Shown: positions 37,522 through 46,596 of the stretch, in pieces
Layout: the number at the start of each line of letters is the position of its first letter
Numbering within the stretch: the stretch's first letter is position 1
Assembly: GCF_003952425.1 (NCBI RefSeq)
Contig: NZ_CP034449.1
Span: 6,064,001-6,128,000, forward strand
DNA from: Mesorhizobium sp. M2A.F.Ca.ET.046.03.2.1
GTDB taxonomy: Bacteria > Pseudomonadota > Alphaproteobacteria > Rhizobiales > Rhizobiaceae
Length of the DNA stretch: 64,000 nucleotides
Reading direction: 5' to 3'
The notes under the pieces: generated by a model
Database searches by the model: none
Told to the model about the DNA's origin: nothing
The model's input: only the letters and a program-made list of their open reading frames with translations
Made by a program: the position numbers and the translations under genes

Positions 37522-39333
37522 TCACTCCGGCACGCCGGCGACGCCCAAGGCCTCGACGTAACGCTCGCCGAACACCTTGTCCTGCCATGGGTTGATCTGT
37601 CTCTGCAGGGTGAGCGTGTAGGTCGGGAACGCCTCCATCAGCCGCTGCGCCGCCGCCCGCGCCTCGTCCAACCGATTGAGTTTGACCAGCGCCATGATCA
37701 CCACCCGGTGCGAGGAGCCGTAGTTCGGCATCTCGTGCAGCGCGCGTTCACCCCATGCCAGCGCTTCCTCGTAGCGCTCGAGCATCAGGTAGCTCATCCC
37801 GATGCCCGAGAGCGCGATGCCTTTCTCGGGATCGACCGGGCTCAGCCGCATTGCCCTATGAAAATGCTCGATAGCGACGAGCGGGCGGCCGGAATGTGCG
37901 TTGACCCAGCCGCAGCTGGTATGGCCCTGCGCCGAATTGGGATTGAGCCGCAGGGATCGTTCGATAGTGGCCAGCGCCATCTCGTAGTCCTTCGCGCTGT
38001 AGGCAATGACCTGCGCGGCGAAGCGCAGGCTCGTGGGGTCGTCGCGCGCTTCCGGCAGTACCTCGCGCGCCATGCGCGTGGCGACTCTGGTATCGTCGGG
38101 CTCGTGCCAGCACTGGCTCACGGAGATGCTGCGGATATGGGCGCCGAGTGCCTTCGCCAAGTTGAAGCCAGGATCGATGCTGAGCGCCTCGTTGGTGAGC
38201 CGTCGCACGTCGGCAAAGCCTTCGCGGGTCATGCTGTAGAAGCACGGCAGCGCGCGAAGGTAGAGGTCGTAGGCGCTCATGTAGTCGGTCGGCTTCATGC
38301 GCGCCTGCTTGATTTCCTCCAGCCGGATGCTCGGCTCGACAGCGCCGACGACGCTCTCGGTCACCTTGTCCTGCAGGTCGAAGATGTCGCACATATCGCC
38401 CTCGAAGCGGTCGGCCCAGACATGGTGCCCGCTGATCGCGTCCACCAACTGCCCACTGATGCGAACCCGCGAACCTGCTCGGCGGATGCTGCCTTCAAGC
38501 ACGTAGCGGACGCCCAGCTCGCGCCCGACCTGGCGCAGGTCCACGGCCCGGCCCTTGTAGGTGAAGGACGAGTTTCGGGCGATCACGAAGAAGGAGTCCA
38601 CCCGGCTCAATCCCGTGATGATGTCTTCCACCAGCCCGTCGGCGAAGTATTCCTGGTCGGGGTCGCCGCTCATGTTGGTGAAGGGCAGAACCGCGATCGA
38701 GGGTTTCTCGGGCAGGGGAGGCGGTGCGGCGCTGGCGTCGGCCTCGACGCGGTAAGCGCGCACGGGCCGCTCGATGTTCTTGAGGCGCAGGTCGCCAAGC
38801 GGCGTGAAGCCGCAGTCGAGCTTGCCCTGAAGGTGGTCGTAGGCGGTACCCGAGACGACCACGGTGCCTGGATCGGCGACGCTTTCGAGGCGGGCGGCGA
38901 TATTGACCCCGTCGCCGTAGATGTCACCGTCCTCCTCGCAGACCACGTCCCCGAGATTGACGCCGATGCGGAAGCGAATCCGCTCTTCCTCGGGCGTCTC
39001 CGACTCGTGTTCCGCCAAGGCCTGCTGGATCGCCATCGCCGAGGTCACCGCGTTAACGACGCTCGCGAACTCGCAAAGCATGCCGTCGCCGGTGAGCTTG
39101 ACGACCCGACCGTGGTGCTCGGAGACCAGCGGTTCGAGGAGATCCTTGCGGTAGGTCTTGAGCCGCTCGAGCGTGCCACGCTCGTCGCGCTCCATCAGGC
39201 GCGAGTAGCCGACCACGTCGCAAGCCAGGATCGCTGCGAGGTGGCGCTGCGTGCTCGGCCATACGCCTGCACGCGGGCCGCCCCGCGTCCATGTCCTGCC
39301 AACTTCCAGACGCGCCGCGCGCATGGTATCCAT
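37522..39333 (-). CDS. class III adenylate/guanylate cyclase with TolB-like and TPR regions
   Basis: 603 residues; ATG 39333 is preceded by GGGAGAG, while a 655-codon reading to 39489 lacks a site. The cyclase domain (about 30-210) has AAILACDVVGYSRLM and VVKLTGDGMLCEF, giving both metal-binding aspartates, then GDIYGDGVNIAARLE. A TolB-like/FlgO-type region follows (SIAVLPFTNMSGDPDQEYFADGLVEDI), and the C-terminal half is TPR-like (YEMALATIERSLRLNPNSAQGH). It has no membrane helix. Rhizobia carry many such cyclases; the input signal here is unknown. Confidence 0.9.
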   Translation of the reverse strand: MDTMRAARLEVGRTWTRGGPRAGVWPSTQRHLAAILACDVVGYSRLMERDERGTLERLKTYRKDLLEPLVSEHHGRVVKLTGDGMLCEFASVVNAVTSAMAIQQALAEHESETPEEERIRFRIGVNLGDVVCEEDGDIYGDGVNIAARLESVADPGTVVVSGTAYDHLQGKLDCGFTPLGDLRLKNIERPVRAYRVEADASAAPPPLPEKPSIAVLPFTNMSGDPDQEYFADGLVEDIITGLSRVDSFFVIARNSSFTYKGRAVDLRQVGRELGVRYVLEGSIRRAGSRVRISGQLVDAISGHHVWADRFEGDMCDIFDLQDKVTESVVGAVEPSIRLEEIKQARMKPTDYMSAYDLYLRALPCFYSMTREGFADVRRLTNEALSIDPGFNLAKALGAHIRSISVSQCWHEPDDTRVATRMAREVLPEARDDPTSLRFAAQVIAYSAKDYEMALATIERSLRLNPNSAQGHTSCGWVNAHSGRPLVAIEHFHRAMRLSPVDPEKGIALSGIGMSYLMLERYEEALAWGERALHEMPNYGSSHRVVIMALVKLNRLDEARAAAQRLMEAFPTYTLTLQRQINPWQDKVFGERYVEALGVAGVPE

Positions 39334-39694
39334 CTCTCTCCCAGTCTCCGCCGATATGGAACGGAAACGCAGTTTGACCTTGCCTTCACGAGAATTCGCT
39401 ATCCCGCTTTCGAGGCGTGGAGCGTTCGAGTCGCCCCCGCCAACAGAGAACCGACGACACGCTCGCGCGGCCTCCGCCGATGCTGACACAGCACTCCCAG
39501 CAGGCCGGGGATATTTCCTGACCTATGTAACCGGCTGACGTCACCGCGGCGGTGCTTTTGTATCTGGAACCTCACCGGACATCCGCGCTTGGAGACCTCC
39601 GCTCCGCCATCTCACCGGAATTTAACCGCATTGGTGCAGCATTACGCCGCTGCTAGCATGCATTGATTCAAGCCCTTTCATACGGTTGCCATCC
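39334..39694. other. divergent intergenic region of the cyclase and glmU
   Basis: 361 bases, no gene seen. It contains a promoter candidate for glmU (39631-39659) and a small hairpin GCAGC-ATTACGCC-GCTGC inside that spacer. Confidence 0.5.
39631..39659 (+). promoter_or_regulatory. candidate glmU promoter
   Basis: TTGGTG (39631-39636) and TAGCAT (39654-39659) are separated by exactly 17 bases and would start transcription near 39666, about 30 bases before the glmU ATG. Matches to consensus are moderate (3 and 4 of 6). Confidence 0.4.
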
Positions 39695-41062
39695 ATGAGC
39701 CAGAGATCCTGCCTGTCCGTCATCCTCGCCGCCGGCGAGGGCACGCGCATGAAAAGCGCGATGCCAAAAGTGCTGCATGCCATAGCCGGCCTGCCTATGG
39801 TGGCGCATGTCGTGAAAGCGGCCGAGGCGGCCGGCGCGACGGGCCTGGCGCTGGTGATCGGGCACGGTGCCGACGAGATGCGCAAGGCAGCACAGAAATT
39901 CGCGCCCAAGGCGGAGACTTTCGTGCAGGAGAAGCGGCTCGGCACCGCGCATGCTGTTCTGGCTGCTCGCGAAGCGATATCAAAGGGTTACGACGACATC
40001 CTCGTCATGTTCGGCGATACGCCTCTGATCGATTCGCAGGCGCTGGCCGCCGCGCGGCAGAAGCTCGCCGAGGGCGCCGCGGTGGCGGTCATCGGCTTTC
40101 GACCGCCAAGCCCGGCCGGCTATGGCCGTTTGGTCGAGAAGGGCAGCAAGCTCGTCGCCATCCGCGAGGAAAAGGACTGCTCGGAGGAGGAAAAGAAGAT
40201 CGGCTTCTGCAACGCCGGCATGATGGCGGTGGCGGGCAGCCATGCGCTGCGGCTGCTGGACAAAGTCGGCAACAAGAATGCCAAGGGCGAATTCTACCTC
40301 ACCGACATCGTCGAGATCGCCGGCGCCGAGGGGCTCGACGTCGTGGCGACGGAGGCGAGCTTCGAGAGCGCGCTCGGCATCAACAACCGCGCCGAACTTG
40401 CCGAGGCGGAAGCGATCTGGCAGGCGCGCCGGCGGCGCGAGGCGATGCTGTCCGGCGTGACGCTGATCGCGCCCGAAACCGTTTATTTCTCGTACGACAC
40501 CGAGATCGGCGCCGACACGATTGTCGAGCCGAATGTGTGGTTTGGCCTGGGCGTCAAGATTTCCACCGGCGCCACGATCCATGCTTTTAGCCATATGACG
40601 GGCGCCACCATCGCAGAGAATTGCGAGGTTGGGCCGTTTGCGCGGCTGCGGCCTGGTGCCGACCTCAGGAAAAAGGCCAAGGTGGGCAATTTCTGCGAGG
40701 TCAAGCAGTCGACAGTGGAAGAAGGCGCGAAGGTCAACCACCTGACCTATATCGGCGACGCGCGCGTCGGGGCGGCGGCCAATATCGGCGCCGGCACCAT
40801 CACCTGCAATTACGACGGCTACTCGAAATTCTTCACCGATATCGGCGAGGGCGCTTTCGTCGGCTCCAATTCCTCGCTGGTGGCGCCGGTCACGATCGGC
40901 AAGGGCGGCTATATCGCCTCGGGCAGCGTGATCACCGAAAGCGTGCCCGACGATGCGCTGGCTTTCGGCCGTGCCCGCCAGAAGACGATCCCCGGCAAGG
41001 GCAAGGAATTGCGCGAGCGCTTCGCCTCGGCCGCAGCGGCAAGGAAGAAGGCAGCGGAATAG
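39695..41062 (+). CDS. glmU: bifunctional N-acetylglucosamine-1-phosphate uridyltransferase/glucosamine-1-phosphate acetyltransferase
   Basis: 455 residues, normal length. The pyrophosphorylase domain begins [21 protein letters not shown] with the GxGTRM..PK signature; the C-terminal half is the left-handed beta-helix acetyltransferase ([48 protein letters not shown]). It makes UDP-GlcNAc for peptidoglycan and lipopolysaccharide. It lies directly upstream of glmS, the enzyme that makes glucosamine-6-phosphate. Confidence 0.97.
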   Translation: MSQRSCLSVILAAGEGTRMKSAMPKVLHAIAGLPMVAHVVKAAEAAGATGLALVIGHGADEMRKAAQKFAPKAETFVQEKRLGTAHAVLAAREAISKGYDDILVMFGDTPLIDSQALAAARQKLAEGAAVAVIGFRPPSPAGYGRLVEKGSKLVAIREEKDCSEEEKKIGFCNAGMMAVAGSHALRLLDKVGNKNAKGEFYLTDIVEIAGAEGLDVVATEASFESALGINNRAELAEAEAIWQARRRREAMLSGVTLIAPETVYFSYDTEIGADTIVEPNVWFGLGVKISTGATIHAFSHMTGATIAENCEVGPFARLRPGADLRKKAKVGNFCEVKQSTVEEGAKVNHLTYIGDARVGAAANIGAGTITCNYDGYSKFFTDIGEGAFVGSNSSLVAPVTIGKGGYIASGSVITESVPDDALAFGRARQKTIPGKGKELRERFASAAAARKKAAE

Positions 41063-41075
41063 CGTTTCAGCGCTT

Positions 41076-41096
41076 CCTGAACCCGAGCGGTTCAGG
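41076..41096. terminator. hairpin after glmU
   Basis: CCTGAACC pairs perfectly with GGTTCAGG around a five-base loop, 14 bases after the glmU stop. There is no U-run. It sits inside a larger imperfect palindrome (about 41064-41171, GCGTTTC ... GAAACGC), probably another dispersed repeat. Confidence 0.45.
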
Positions 41097-41243
41097 TAAC
41101 TGGATTGCAAGCGCCGTCTGGCATGGTGCATGGAGCAAAAGACCGTTCCGCTGACATGGAACGAAACGCAAAGTGACTTTCGCGGCAGGCCGGCAACCCC
41201 TAGATAACGCCGGGTTTTCCGCTGGGAATCGGGGGTAAGCGCC

Positions 41244-43067
41244 ATGTGCGGTATCGTTGGAATCGTCGGCCATTCGCAGGTCGCGCCGCTCATCGTCGAC
41301 GCGCTGAAGCGGCTTGAATATCGGGGCTACGACTCGGCCGGTGTCGCCACCATCGAGAAGGGCGAACTTGGTCGCCGCCGCGCCGAAGGCAAGCTCATCA
41401 ATCTCGAACGCCGCCTGAAGGACGAGCCGCTCGACGGCACGATCGGCATCGGCCACACGCGCTGGGCCACGCATGGCGTGCCCAACGAGACCAACGCGCA
41501 TCCGCATTTTTCCAACGGTGTGGCCATCGTCCACAATGGCATCATCGAGAATTTCGCCGAGCTGCGCGACGAGCTCACCCGCGACGGCTACAGCTTCGCC
41601 TCGCAGACCGACACCGAGGTCGTGGCGCATCTGGTGGCGCGCGAGCTAGCCAAAGGGCTGAAGCCGGTGGAGGCTGCGCATGCGGCGCTTAAGCGGCTGT
41701 CCGGCGCCTTCGCGCTGGCGATCATGTTCCAGGGCGACGAGGACCTGATCGTCGGCGCCCGCAACGGTCCGCCTCTGGCCGTCGGCCATGGCGAGGGCGA
41801 GATGTTTTTGGGCTCCGACGCGATCGCGCTGGCGCCCTTCACCAACTCGATCACCTATCTCGAGGACGGCGATTGGGCAGTGGTGCGCCGCGAAGGCGTG
41901 ACCATCTACGACATCGACGGCAACAAGGTCGACCGCAAGCGGCAGCAGTCGCTTTCGACCAGCTTCATGGTCGACAAGGGCAATCGCCGGCATTTCATGG
42001 AAAAGGAGATCCATGAGCAGCCGGAGGTGATCTCGCACACGCTGGCGCACTACGTCGATTTCGTTTCCGGCCAGTCGAAGCCGCTCGACCTGCCGTTCGA
42101 CTTCGCCAGGATCGGCCGGCTGGCGCTTTCGGCCTGCGGCACCGCCTATCTCGCCGGGCTGATCTCGAAATACTGGTTCGAGCGCTATGCGCGATTGCCC
42201 GTCGATATCGATGTCGCCTCGGAGTTCCGCTACCGCGAGATGCCGCTTTCGGCCAATGACGCGGCCTTCTTCATCTCGCAGTCGGGCGAGACCGCCGATA
42301 CGCTCGCTTCGCTGCGTTATTGCCGCCAGGCCGGCATGAAAATCGGCGCCGTCGTCAATGTGCGCGAATCGACCATGGCGCGCGAATCCGACGTCGTGCT
42401 GCCGACGCTAGCCGGCCCTGAGATCGGCGTCGCCTCGACCAAGGCTTTCACCTGTCAGCTGTCCGTCTTGGCTGCGCTTGCGGTGCGCGCGGGCGTGGCG
42501 CGCGGCACGATCTCGCCCGATCAGGAAAAGCAGCTGGTGCGCGAGCTTTCCGAAGCGCCGCGTTTCGCCACCCAGGTGCTGAAGCTCGACGAGCAGATCG
42601 AGCGCATCTCGCGCGAGCTGTCGCGCTACAAGGACGTGCTCTATCTCGGCCGTGACACCAATTTTCCGCTGGCCATGGAAGGGGCGCTGAAGCTCAAGGA
42701 AATTTCCTACATCCACGCCGAAGGCTATGCTGGCGGCGAGCTGAAGCACGGGCCGATCGCGCTGATCGACGAGAACATGCCGGTGATCGTCATCGCGCCG
42801 CATGACCGCATCTTCGAAAAGACCGTGTCGAACATGCAGGAAGTGGCGGCACGCGGCGGCAAGATCATCCTGATCACCGACGCCAAGGGCGCGGCGCAGG
42901 CCGGCATCAAGTCGATGGAGACGATCATCCTGCCCGAGGTGCCGGAGATCATTTCGCCGATCATCTACGCGCTGCCGATCCAGATGCTCGCCTATTTCAC
43001 CGCCGTGTTCATGGGCACCGACGTCGACCAGCCGCGCAATCTGGCGAAATCGGTGACGGTGGAATAG
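41244..43067 (+). CDS. glmS: glutamine--fructose-6-phosphate aminotransferase (isomerizing)
   Basis: 607 residues. The N-terminal nucleophile is Cys after Met (MCGIVGIVGH), with HTRWATHGVPNETNAHPH of the glutaminase domain; two SIS domains follow (SACGTAYLAGLISKYW, SQSGETADTLASLRY and GRDTNFPLAMEGALKLKEISY) and the conserved end LAKSVTVE. It makes glucosamine-6-phosphate from fructose-6-phosphate and glutamine. No glmS ribozyme is expected in alphaproteobacteria and none is seen in the 181-base leader. Confidence 0.97.
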   Translation: MCGIVGIVGHSQVAPLIVDALKRLEYRGYDSAGVATIEKGELGRRRAEGKLINLERRLKDEPLDGTIGIGHTRWATHGVPNETNAHPHFSNGVAIVHNGIIENFAELRDELTRDGYSFASQTDTEVVAHLVARELAKGLKPVEAAHAALKRLSGAFALAIMFQGDEDLIVGARNGPPLAVGHGEGEMFLGSDAIALAPFTNSITYLEDGDWAVVRREGVTIYDIDGNKVDRKRQQSLSTSFMVDKGNRRHFMEKEIHEQPEVISHTLAHYVDFVSGQSKPLDLPFDFARIGRLALSACGTAYLAGLISKYWFERYARLPVDIDVASEFRYREMPLSANDAAFFISQSGETADTLASLRYCRQAGMKIGAVVNVRESTMARESDVVLPTLAGPEIGVASTKAFTCQLSVLAALAVRAGVARGTISPDQEKQLVRELSEAPRFATQVLKLDEQIERISRELSRYKDVLYLGRDTNFPLAMEGALKLKEISYIHAEGYAGGELKHGPIALIDENMPVIVIAPHDRIFEKTVSNMQEVAARGGKIILITDAKGAAQAGIKSMETIILPEVPEIISPIIYALPIQMLAYFTAVFMGTDVDQPRNLAKSVTVE

Positions 43068-43174
43068 CGGGTTATGCGGCGTTCGCTCCGGCGTAGATTC
43101 TAAAAACTTCGCAGTTCCAAACCGGCTCGCGGTTCACTAATCTCTGCGCCGCAACATGCGCCGCGGTGAGCCCC

Positions 43175-43927
43175 ATGTCCGACGCCCTGAAGACCTCTGG
43201 CATGACCCGGCTGAGGAATTACTTCCTGACGGGGTTCGTCGTCTGTGCGCCCCTGGCGATCACGGCCTATATCGCCTGGTCGCTGATCGGCTGGGTGGAT
43301 TCCTGGGTGAAGCCCTACATCCCCGTCCGCTACAATCCCGATACCTATCTGCCGTTCCCGGTTCCGGGCTTCGGGCTGATTGTGGCGCTGGTGCTGATCA
43401 CGCTGATCGGTTTCCTGACCGCCAACATCGTCGGCCGCGCCATCGTCAATTTCGGCGAGCGGCTGCTGGGTCGCATGCCGCTGGTGCGCGGCATCTATGG
43501 CTCGCTGAAGCAGATTTTCGAGACCGTGCTGTCGAACAAGGGCGACATGTTCCGCCAGGTCGGCTTGGTCGAATATCCGCGCAAAGGCGTCTGGTCGCTG
43601 GTTTTCGTCGCCAGCGAGAAGGAAACCGAGATCAACCAGAAGCTCGATCAGGAAGGCGATCCGCTGATTGCGGTGTTCATGCCGTGCACGCCGAACCCGA
43701 CCACCGGATTCCTGATGTATGTGCACAAATCCGAGATCGTGCTGCTCGACATGTCGATCGAGGACGGCGCCAAGCTGATCGTCTCGGCAGGCATGGTGGC
43801 CCCTGAAGTCAAGGCCAAGCTGGTGACGCTGAATGGCGAACCCGTCGAAGGTGGTCTCGCCAACCCGCCGCTTGGCGCTCAGCCGGCGCGCAGCAGCCGT
43901 ACCGCCTCGTCGCGGCCGAACAGGTAA
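43175..43927 (+). CDS. DUF502 domain-containing membrane protein
   Basis: 250 residues from ATG 43175 (GTG 43166 also in frame). Two membrane helices ([21 protein letters not shown] and [22 protein letters not shown]) are followed by the DUF502 soluble part: [36 protein letters not shown] and [16 protein letters not shown]. Function unknown. The last 16 codons overlap the 3-prime end of recG on the other strand. Confidence 0.92.
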   Translation: MSDALKTSGMTRLRNYFLTGFVVCAPLAITAYIAWSLIGWVDSWVKPYIPVRYNPDTYLPFPVPGFGLIVALVLITLIGFLTANIVGRAIVNFGERLLGRMPLVRGIYGSLKQIFETVLSNKGDMFRQVGLVEYPRKGVWSLVFVASEKETEINQKLDQEGDPLIAVFMPCTPNPTTGFLMYVHKSEIVLLDMSIEDGAKLIVSAGMVAPEVKAKLVTLNGEPVEGGLANPPLGAQPARSSRTASSRPNR

Positions 43928-45987
43928 AGCAACAGGCGCAGCGCCTCGCCGCGTTCGGACTGCAGTTCCGGGTCGCGCGACAGGATCAGCCGCGCGTCGT
44001 CGCGTGCTGCCTCCAGCAGGTCGGCATGGAATTCGATCCGAGCGACCTGGAAGCCGGGCGTGCCGGACTGGCGGGTGCCGAGCAATTCGCCTTCGCCGCG
44101 CAGTTTCAGGTCCTCTTCGGCAATGCGGAAGCCGTCCTCGGTCTCGCGCATCACCGAAAGCCGGCGCTTCGCGGTCTCTCCGAGCGGGTCCTTGTAAAGC
44201 AGAACGCAGGAGGAGGGCTTGTCGCCGCGTCCGACGCGGCCGCGCAGCTGGTGCAACTGGGCAAGGCCGAAGCGCTCCGCATGCTCGATCACCATGATGG
44301 TGGCATCAGGCACGTCGACGCCGACCTCGATGACGGTGGTGGCGATCAGGATGCGCGTCTCGCCGTCCTTGAAGGCGCGCATCGCCTCGTCCTTCTCCGC
44401 GCCCTTCATGCGGCCGTGCACGAGGCCTATCCGGTCGCCGAACAGCGGTTTCAGCGAAGCAAAGCGATCCTCCGCCGACATTAGCTTGATCTCTTCGGAT
44501 TCCTCCACCAGCGGGCAGATCCAGTAGATTTTTTGCCCCTCCGCAACCGCATCGCGCATGCGACCCACCAATTCGTCCAGCCGCTCCATCGGCAGGGTCA
44601 CGGTGCGGATCGGCTGGCGGCCGGCGGGCTTCTCGGTGAGCTTCGAGACGTCCATGTCGCCGAAGGCGGTCAGCACCAGCGTGCGCGGGATCGGCGTTGC
44701 CGTCATCACCAGCATGTCGGGCGCATCGCCCTTGGCGGTGATGGCCAGGCGCTGGTGGACGCCGAACCGATGCTGCTCGTCGATGACAGCGAGCACAAGA
44801 TCGTGGAACGTCACCGTTTCCTGGAACAGCGCATGCGTACCGACGACGATGTCGATCGCGCCGTTGGCAAGGCCTGCAAGCGTCTCGGTGCGCTCGCGGC
44901 CCTTCTCGCGCCCGGTGAGGATGGCGAGGCGCAAGCCGACTTTCTCGGCCAGCGGCGCGATGGTTGCCAGATGCTGGCGCGCCAGGATTTCGGTCGGCGC
45001 CATCAGGGCCGCCTGGCCGCCGGCCTCCACCGCGCGCGCCATGGCAAGCAGCGCCACCACGGTTTTGCCGGAGCCGACATCGCCCTGCAGCAGGCGCAGC
45101 ATGCGTTCGGGGTCGGCGAGATCGGCATTGATCTCGCCAAGCGCGAATTCCTGGCTGGGGGTCAGTCTGTAAGGCAGGGCCGAGCGCAGCTTCTCGACGA
45201 TGCGGTCATCGCCGATGAGCGGCCGGCCCGAGAGGCGGCGGATTCTGGCCCGCACCAACGCCAGCGACACCTGGCCGGCCAACAGCTCGTCATAGGCAAG
45301 GCGGCGCCAGGCGGATCCCTCGACGGCAACGTCGATCGGGACATTCGGGTGATGGATGCGGGAAAGCGCATCGCTGAAGGATGGAAAGGTGTGCCGACGC
45401 ATGAAGGCGTCGTCCTGCCATTCCGGCAGTTCCGGCAGGCGCCCCAGCGCCTGTCCGATGGCGCGGCGCAGCACCTTGGCCGACAGGCCGGCGGTGAGGG
45501 GGTAGACCGGCTCGACCAGCGGCAGGCCCTCGGCCTCGTCGATTGGCGCGATGTGGTCCGGATGGACCATGGTCGGGCGGCCGTTGAACCACTCCATGCG
45601 GCCGGAGATCACCACATGCTCGCCTTCGGGCAGCATCTTCTGCAGATAGGCGGCATGGGCATGGAAGAAGGTCAGCGCGACCTCGCCGGTGTCGTCATGG
45701 GCGTAGACGCGGTACGGCACCGACCTGTTGCCGCGCGGCGGCGGCTGATGGCGATCGACCCGCACTTCCAGCGTGACGATCTGGCCCTCAGCCGACAGCG
45801 CGATGCCGGGCCGGTTGCGGCGGTCGATCACGCTGTTGGGCAGCAAGAACAGAAGTTCGGCGGCGCGAGCGGCGCGATCGCCGAGGTCGGCCGGCACCAC
45901 CCTCTCGATCAGCAAGCCAACCTTCGGGCCGACGCCGGCGAGCGAGGTGATCGGGACAAACAACGGATCGAGGATGGTGGGGCGCAT
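43879..45987 (-). CDS. recG: ATP-dependent DNA helicase RecG
   Basis: 702 residues from [10 protein letters not shown] (ATG 45987). A wedge/OB domain precedes the helicase core: Walker [14 protein letters not shown] (about residue 297), Walker B variant DEQHRFG (about 397), TATPIPRTL, and motif [14 protein letters not shown]. RecG remodels stalled forks and branched DNA. The frame stays open to 46101, but those codons lie in an inverted repeat, so the longer start is rejected. It converges with DUF502, overlapping by 49 bases. Confidence 0.95.
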   Translation of the reverse strand: MRPTILDPLFVPITSLAGVGPKVGLLIERVVPADLGDRAARAAELLFLLPNSVIDRRNRPGIALSAEGQIVTLEVRVDRHQPPPRGNRSVPYRVYAHDDTGEVALTFFHAHAAYLQKMLPEGEHVVISGRMEWFNGRPTMVHPDHIAPIDEAEGLPLVEPVYPLTAGLSAKVLRRAIGQALGRLPELPEWQDDAFMRRHTFPSFSDALSRIHHPNVPIDVAVEGSAWRRLAYDELLAGQVSLALVRARIRRLSGRPLIGDDRIVEKLRSALPYRLTPSQEFALGEINADLADPERMLRLLQGDVGSGKTVVALLAMARAVEAGGQAALMAPTEILARQHLATIAPLAEKVGLRLAILTGREKGRERTETLAGLANGAIDIVVGTHALFQETVTFHDLVLAVIDEQHRFGVHQRLAITAKGDAPDMLVMTATPIPRTLVLTAFGDMDVSKLTEKPAGRQPIRTVTLPMERLDELVGRMRDAVAEGQKIYWICPLVEESEEIKLMSAEDRFASLKPLFGDRIGLVHGRMKGAEKDEAMRAFKDGETRILIATTVIEVGVDVPDATIMVIEHAERFGLAQLHQLRGRVGRGDKPSSCVLLYKDPLGETAKRRLSVMRETEDGFRIAEEDLKLRGEGELLGTRQSGTPGFQVARIEFHADLLEAARDDARLILSRDPELQSERGEALRLLLYLFGRDEAVRLLRAG

Positions 45988-46301
45988 CAGCGCTGCGCCG
46001 GTTTGGAAGCTGGATAGGCCGAGTTCCTTCGCGCCCCCCTCTGTCCTGCCGGACATCTCCCCCACGAGGGGGGAGATTGGCAGCTTCGGCGCTGCGCCCA
46101 TTCTGCAACGTTGAAGATTGGCGAAAGCGGAGGTGTCGGCTGATCTCCCCCCAAGTGGGGGAGATGTCCGGCAGGACAGAGGGGGGCGCGAAGGAATGCA
46201 ATCATTTCAGGTTGATTGTCGGGTGTCTTACTTTGCCTTGCAAGGCTGACACCAGTCTCTATCCACGCTATATGCGCCGCTTCGAACAAGGATAGCCTGC
46301 C
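45988..46301. other. intergenic region between recG and sdhE
   Basis: 314 bases between divergent genes, more than half taken up by the inverted-repeat element at 46024-46196. The remaining 105 bases before sdhE hold the likely sdhE promoter, though I see no strong consensus match. Confidence 0.5.
46024..46196. repeat. MITE-like element with 54-bp near-perfect inverted repeats
   Basis: Arms 46024-46077 and 46143-46196 are inverted copies with only two mismatches, each starting TTCCTTCGCGCCCCCCTC and ending GGGGGGAGAT; 65 bases separate them. Each arm has its own internal hairpin (ATCTCCCCC / GGGGGAGAT). There is no transposase. It splits the divergent recG and sdhE promoters. Confidence 0.85.
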
Positions 46302-46589
46302 ATGACCGGAACACAGCGATCAAGCGAGGGGTTGGATGCCCGCCGCCGCAAGCTGCTGTTCCGCTCCTGGCATCGCGGCATGCGCGAGATGGACCTGATC
46401 CTCGGTTGCTTCGCCGACGCCGAGATCGGCGCCTTGACCGGCGATGAAATCGACCAATATGAGAGGCTTCTCGAAATTCCCGACAACGATTTCCTGCCGA
46501 TGGTCACCGGCGAGCACCCGGTTCCGCCCGATATCGATTGCGCGGTGCTGCGGAAAATCATGGCGTCGCGCCGGACCATGACATTTTGA
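46302..46589 (+). CDS. sdhE: FAD assembly factor SdhE (succinate dehydrogenase assembly factor 2)
   Basis: 95 residues. LDARRRKLLFRSWHRGMREMDLILGCFAD contains the RxxxRGxxExD signature of SdhE/SDH5, which promotes covalent flavin attachment to SdhA. The rest (EIDQYERLLEIPDNDFLPMVTG) is also conserved. It lies eight bases upstream of mfd on the same strand and is divergent from recG, the usual Rhizobiales order. Confidence 0.93.
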   Translation: MTGTQRSSEGLDARRRKLLFRSWHRGMREMDLILGCFADAEIGALTGDEIDQYERLLEIPDNDFLPMVTGEHPVPPDIDCAVLRKIMASRRTMTF

Positions 46590-46596
46590 AAAACGC

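Noticed and set aside
41063..41243. glmS ribozyme or riboswitch in the glmS leader
   Set aside because: The ribozyme is known from Firmicutes and relatives, and no matching core was seen; the region holds an ordinary hairpin and repeat-like palindrome.
45988..46101. Longer RecG N-terminus starting [16 protein letters not shown]
   Set aside because: These codons come from the left arm of the inverted-repeat element; RecG family similarity begins at [10 protein letters not shown].
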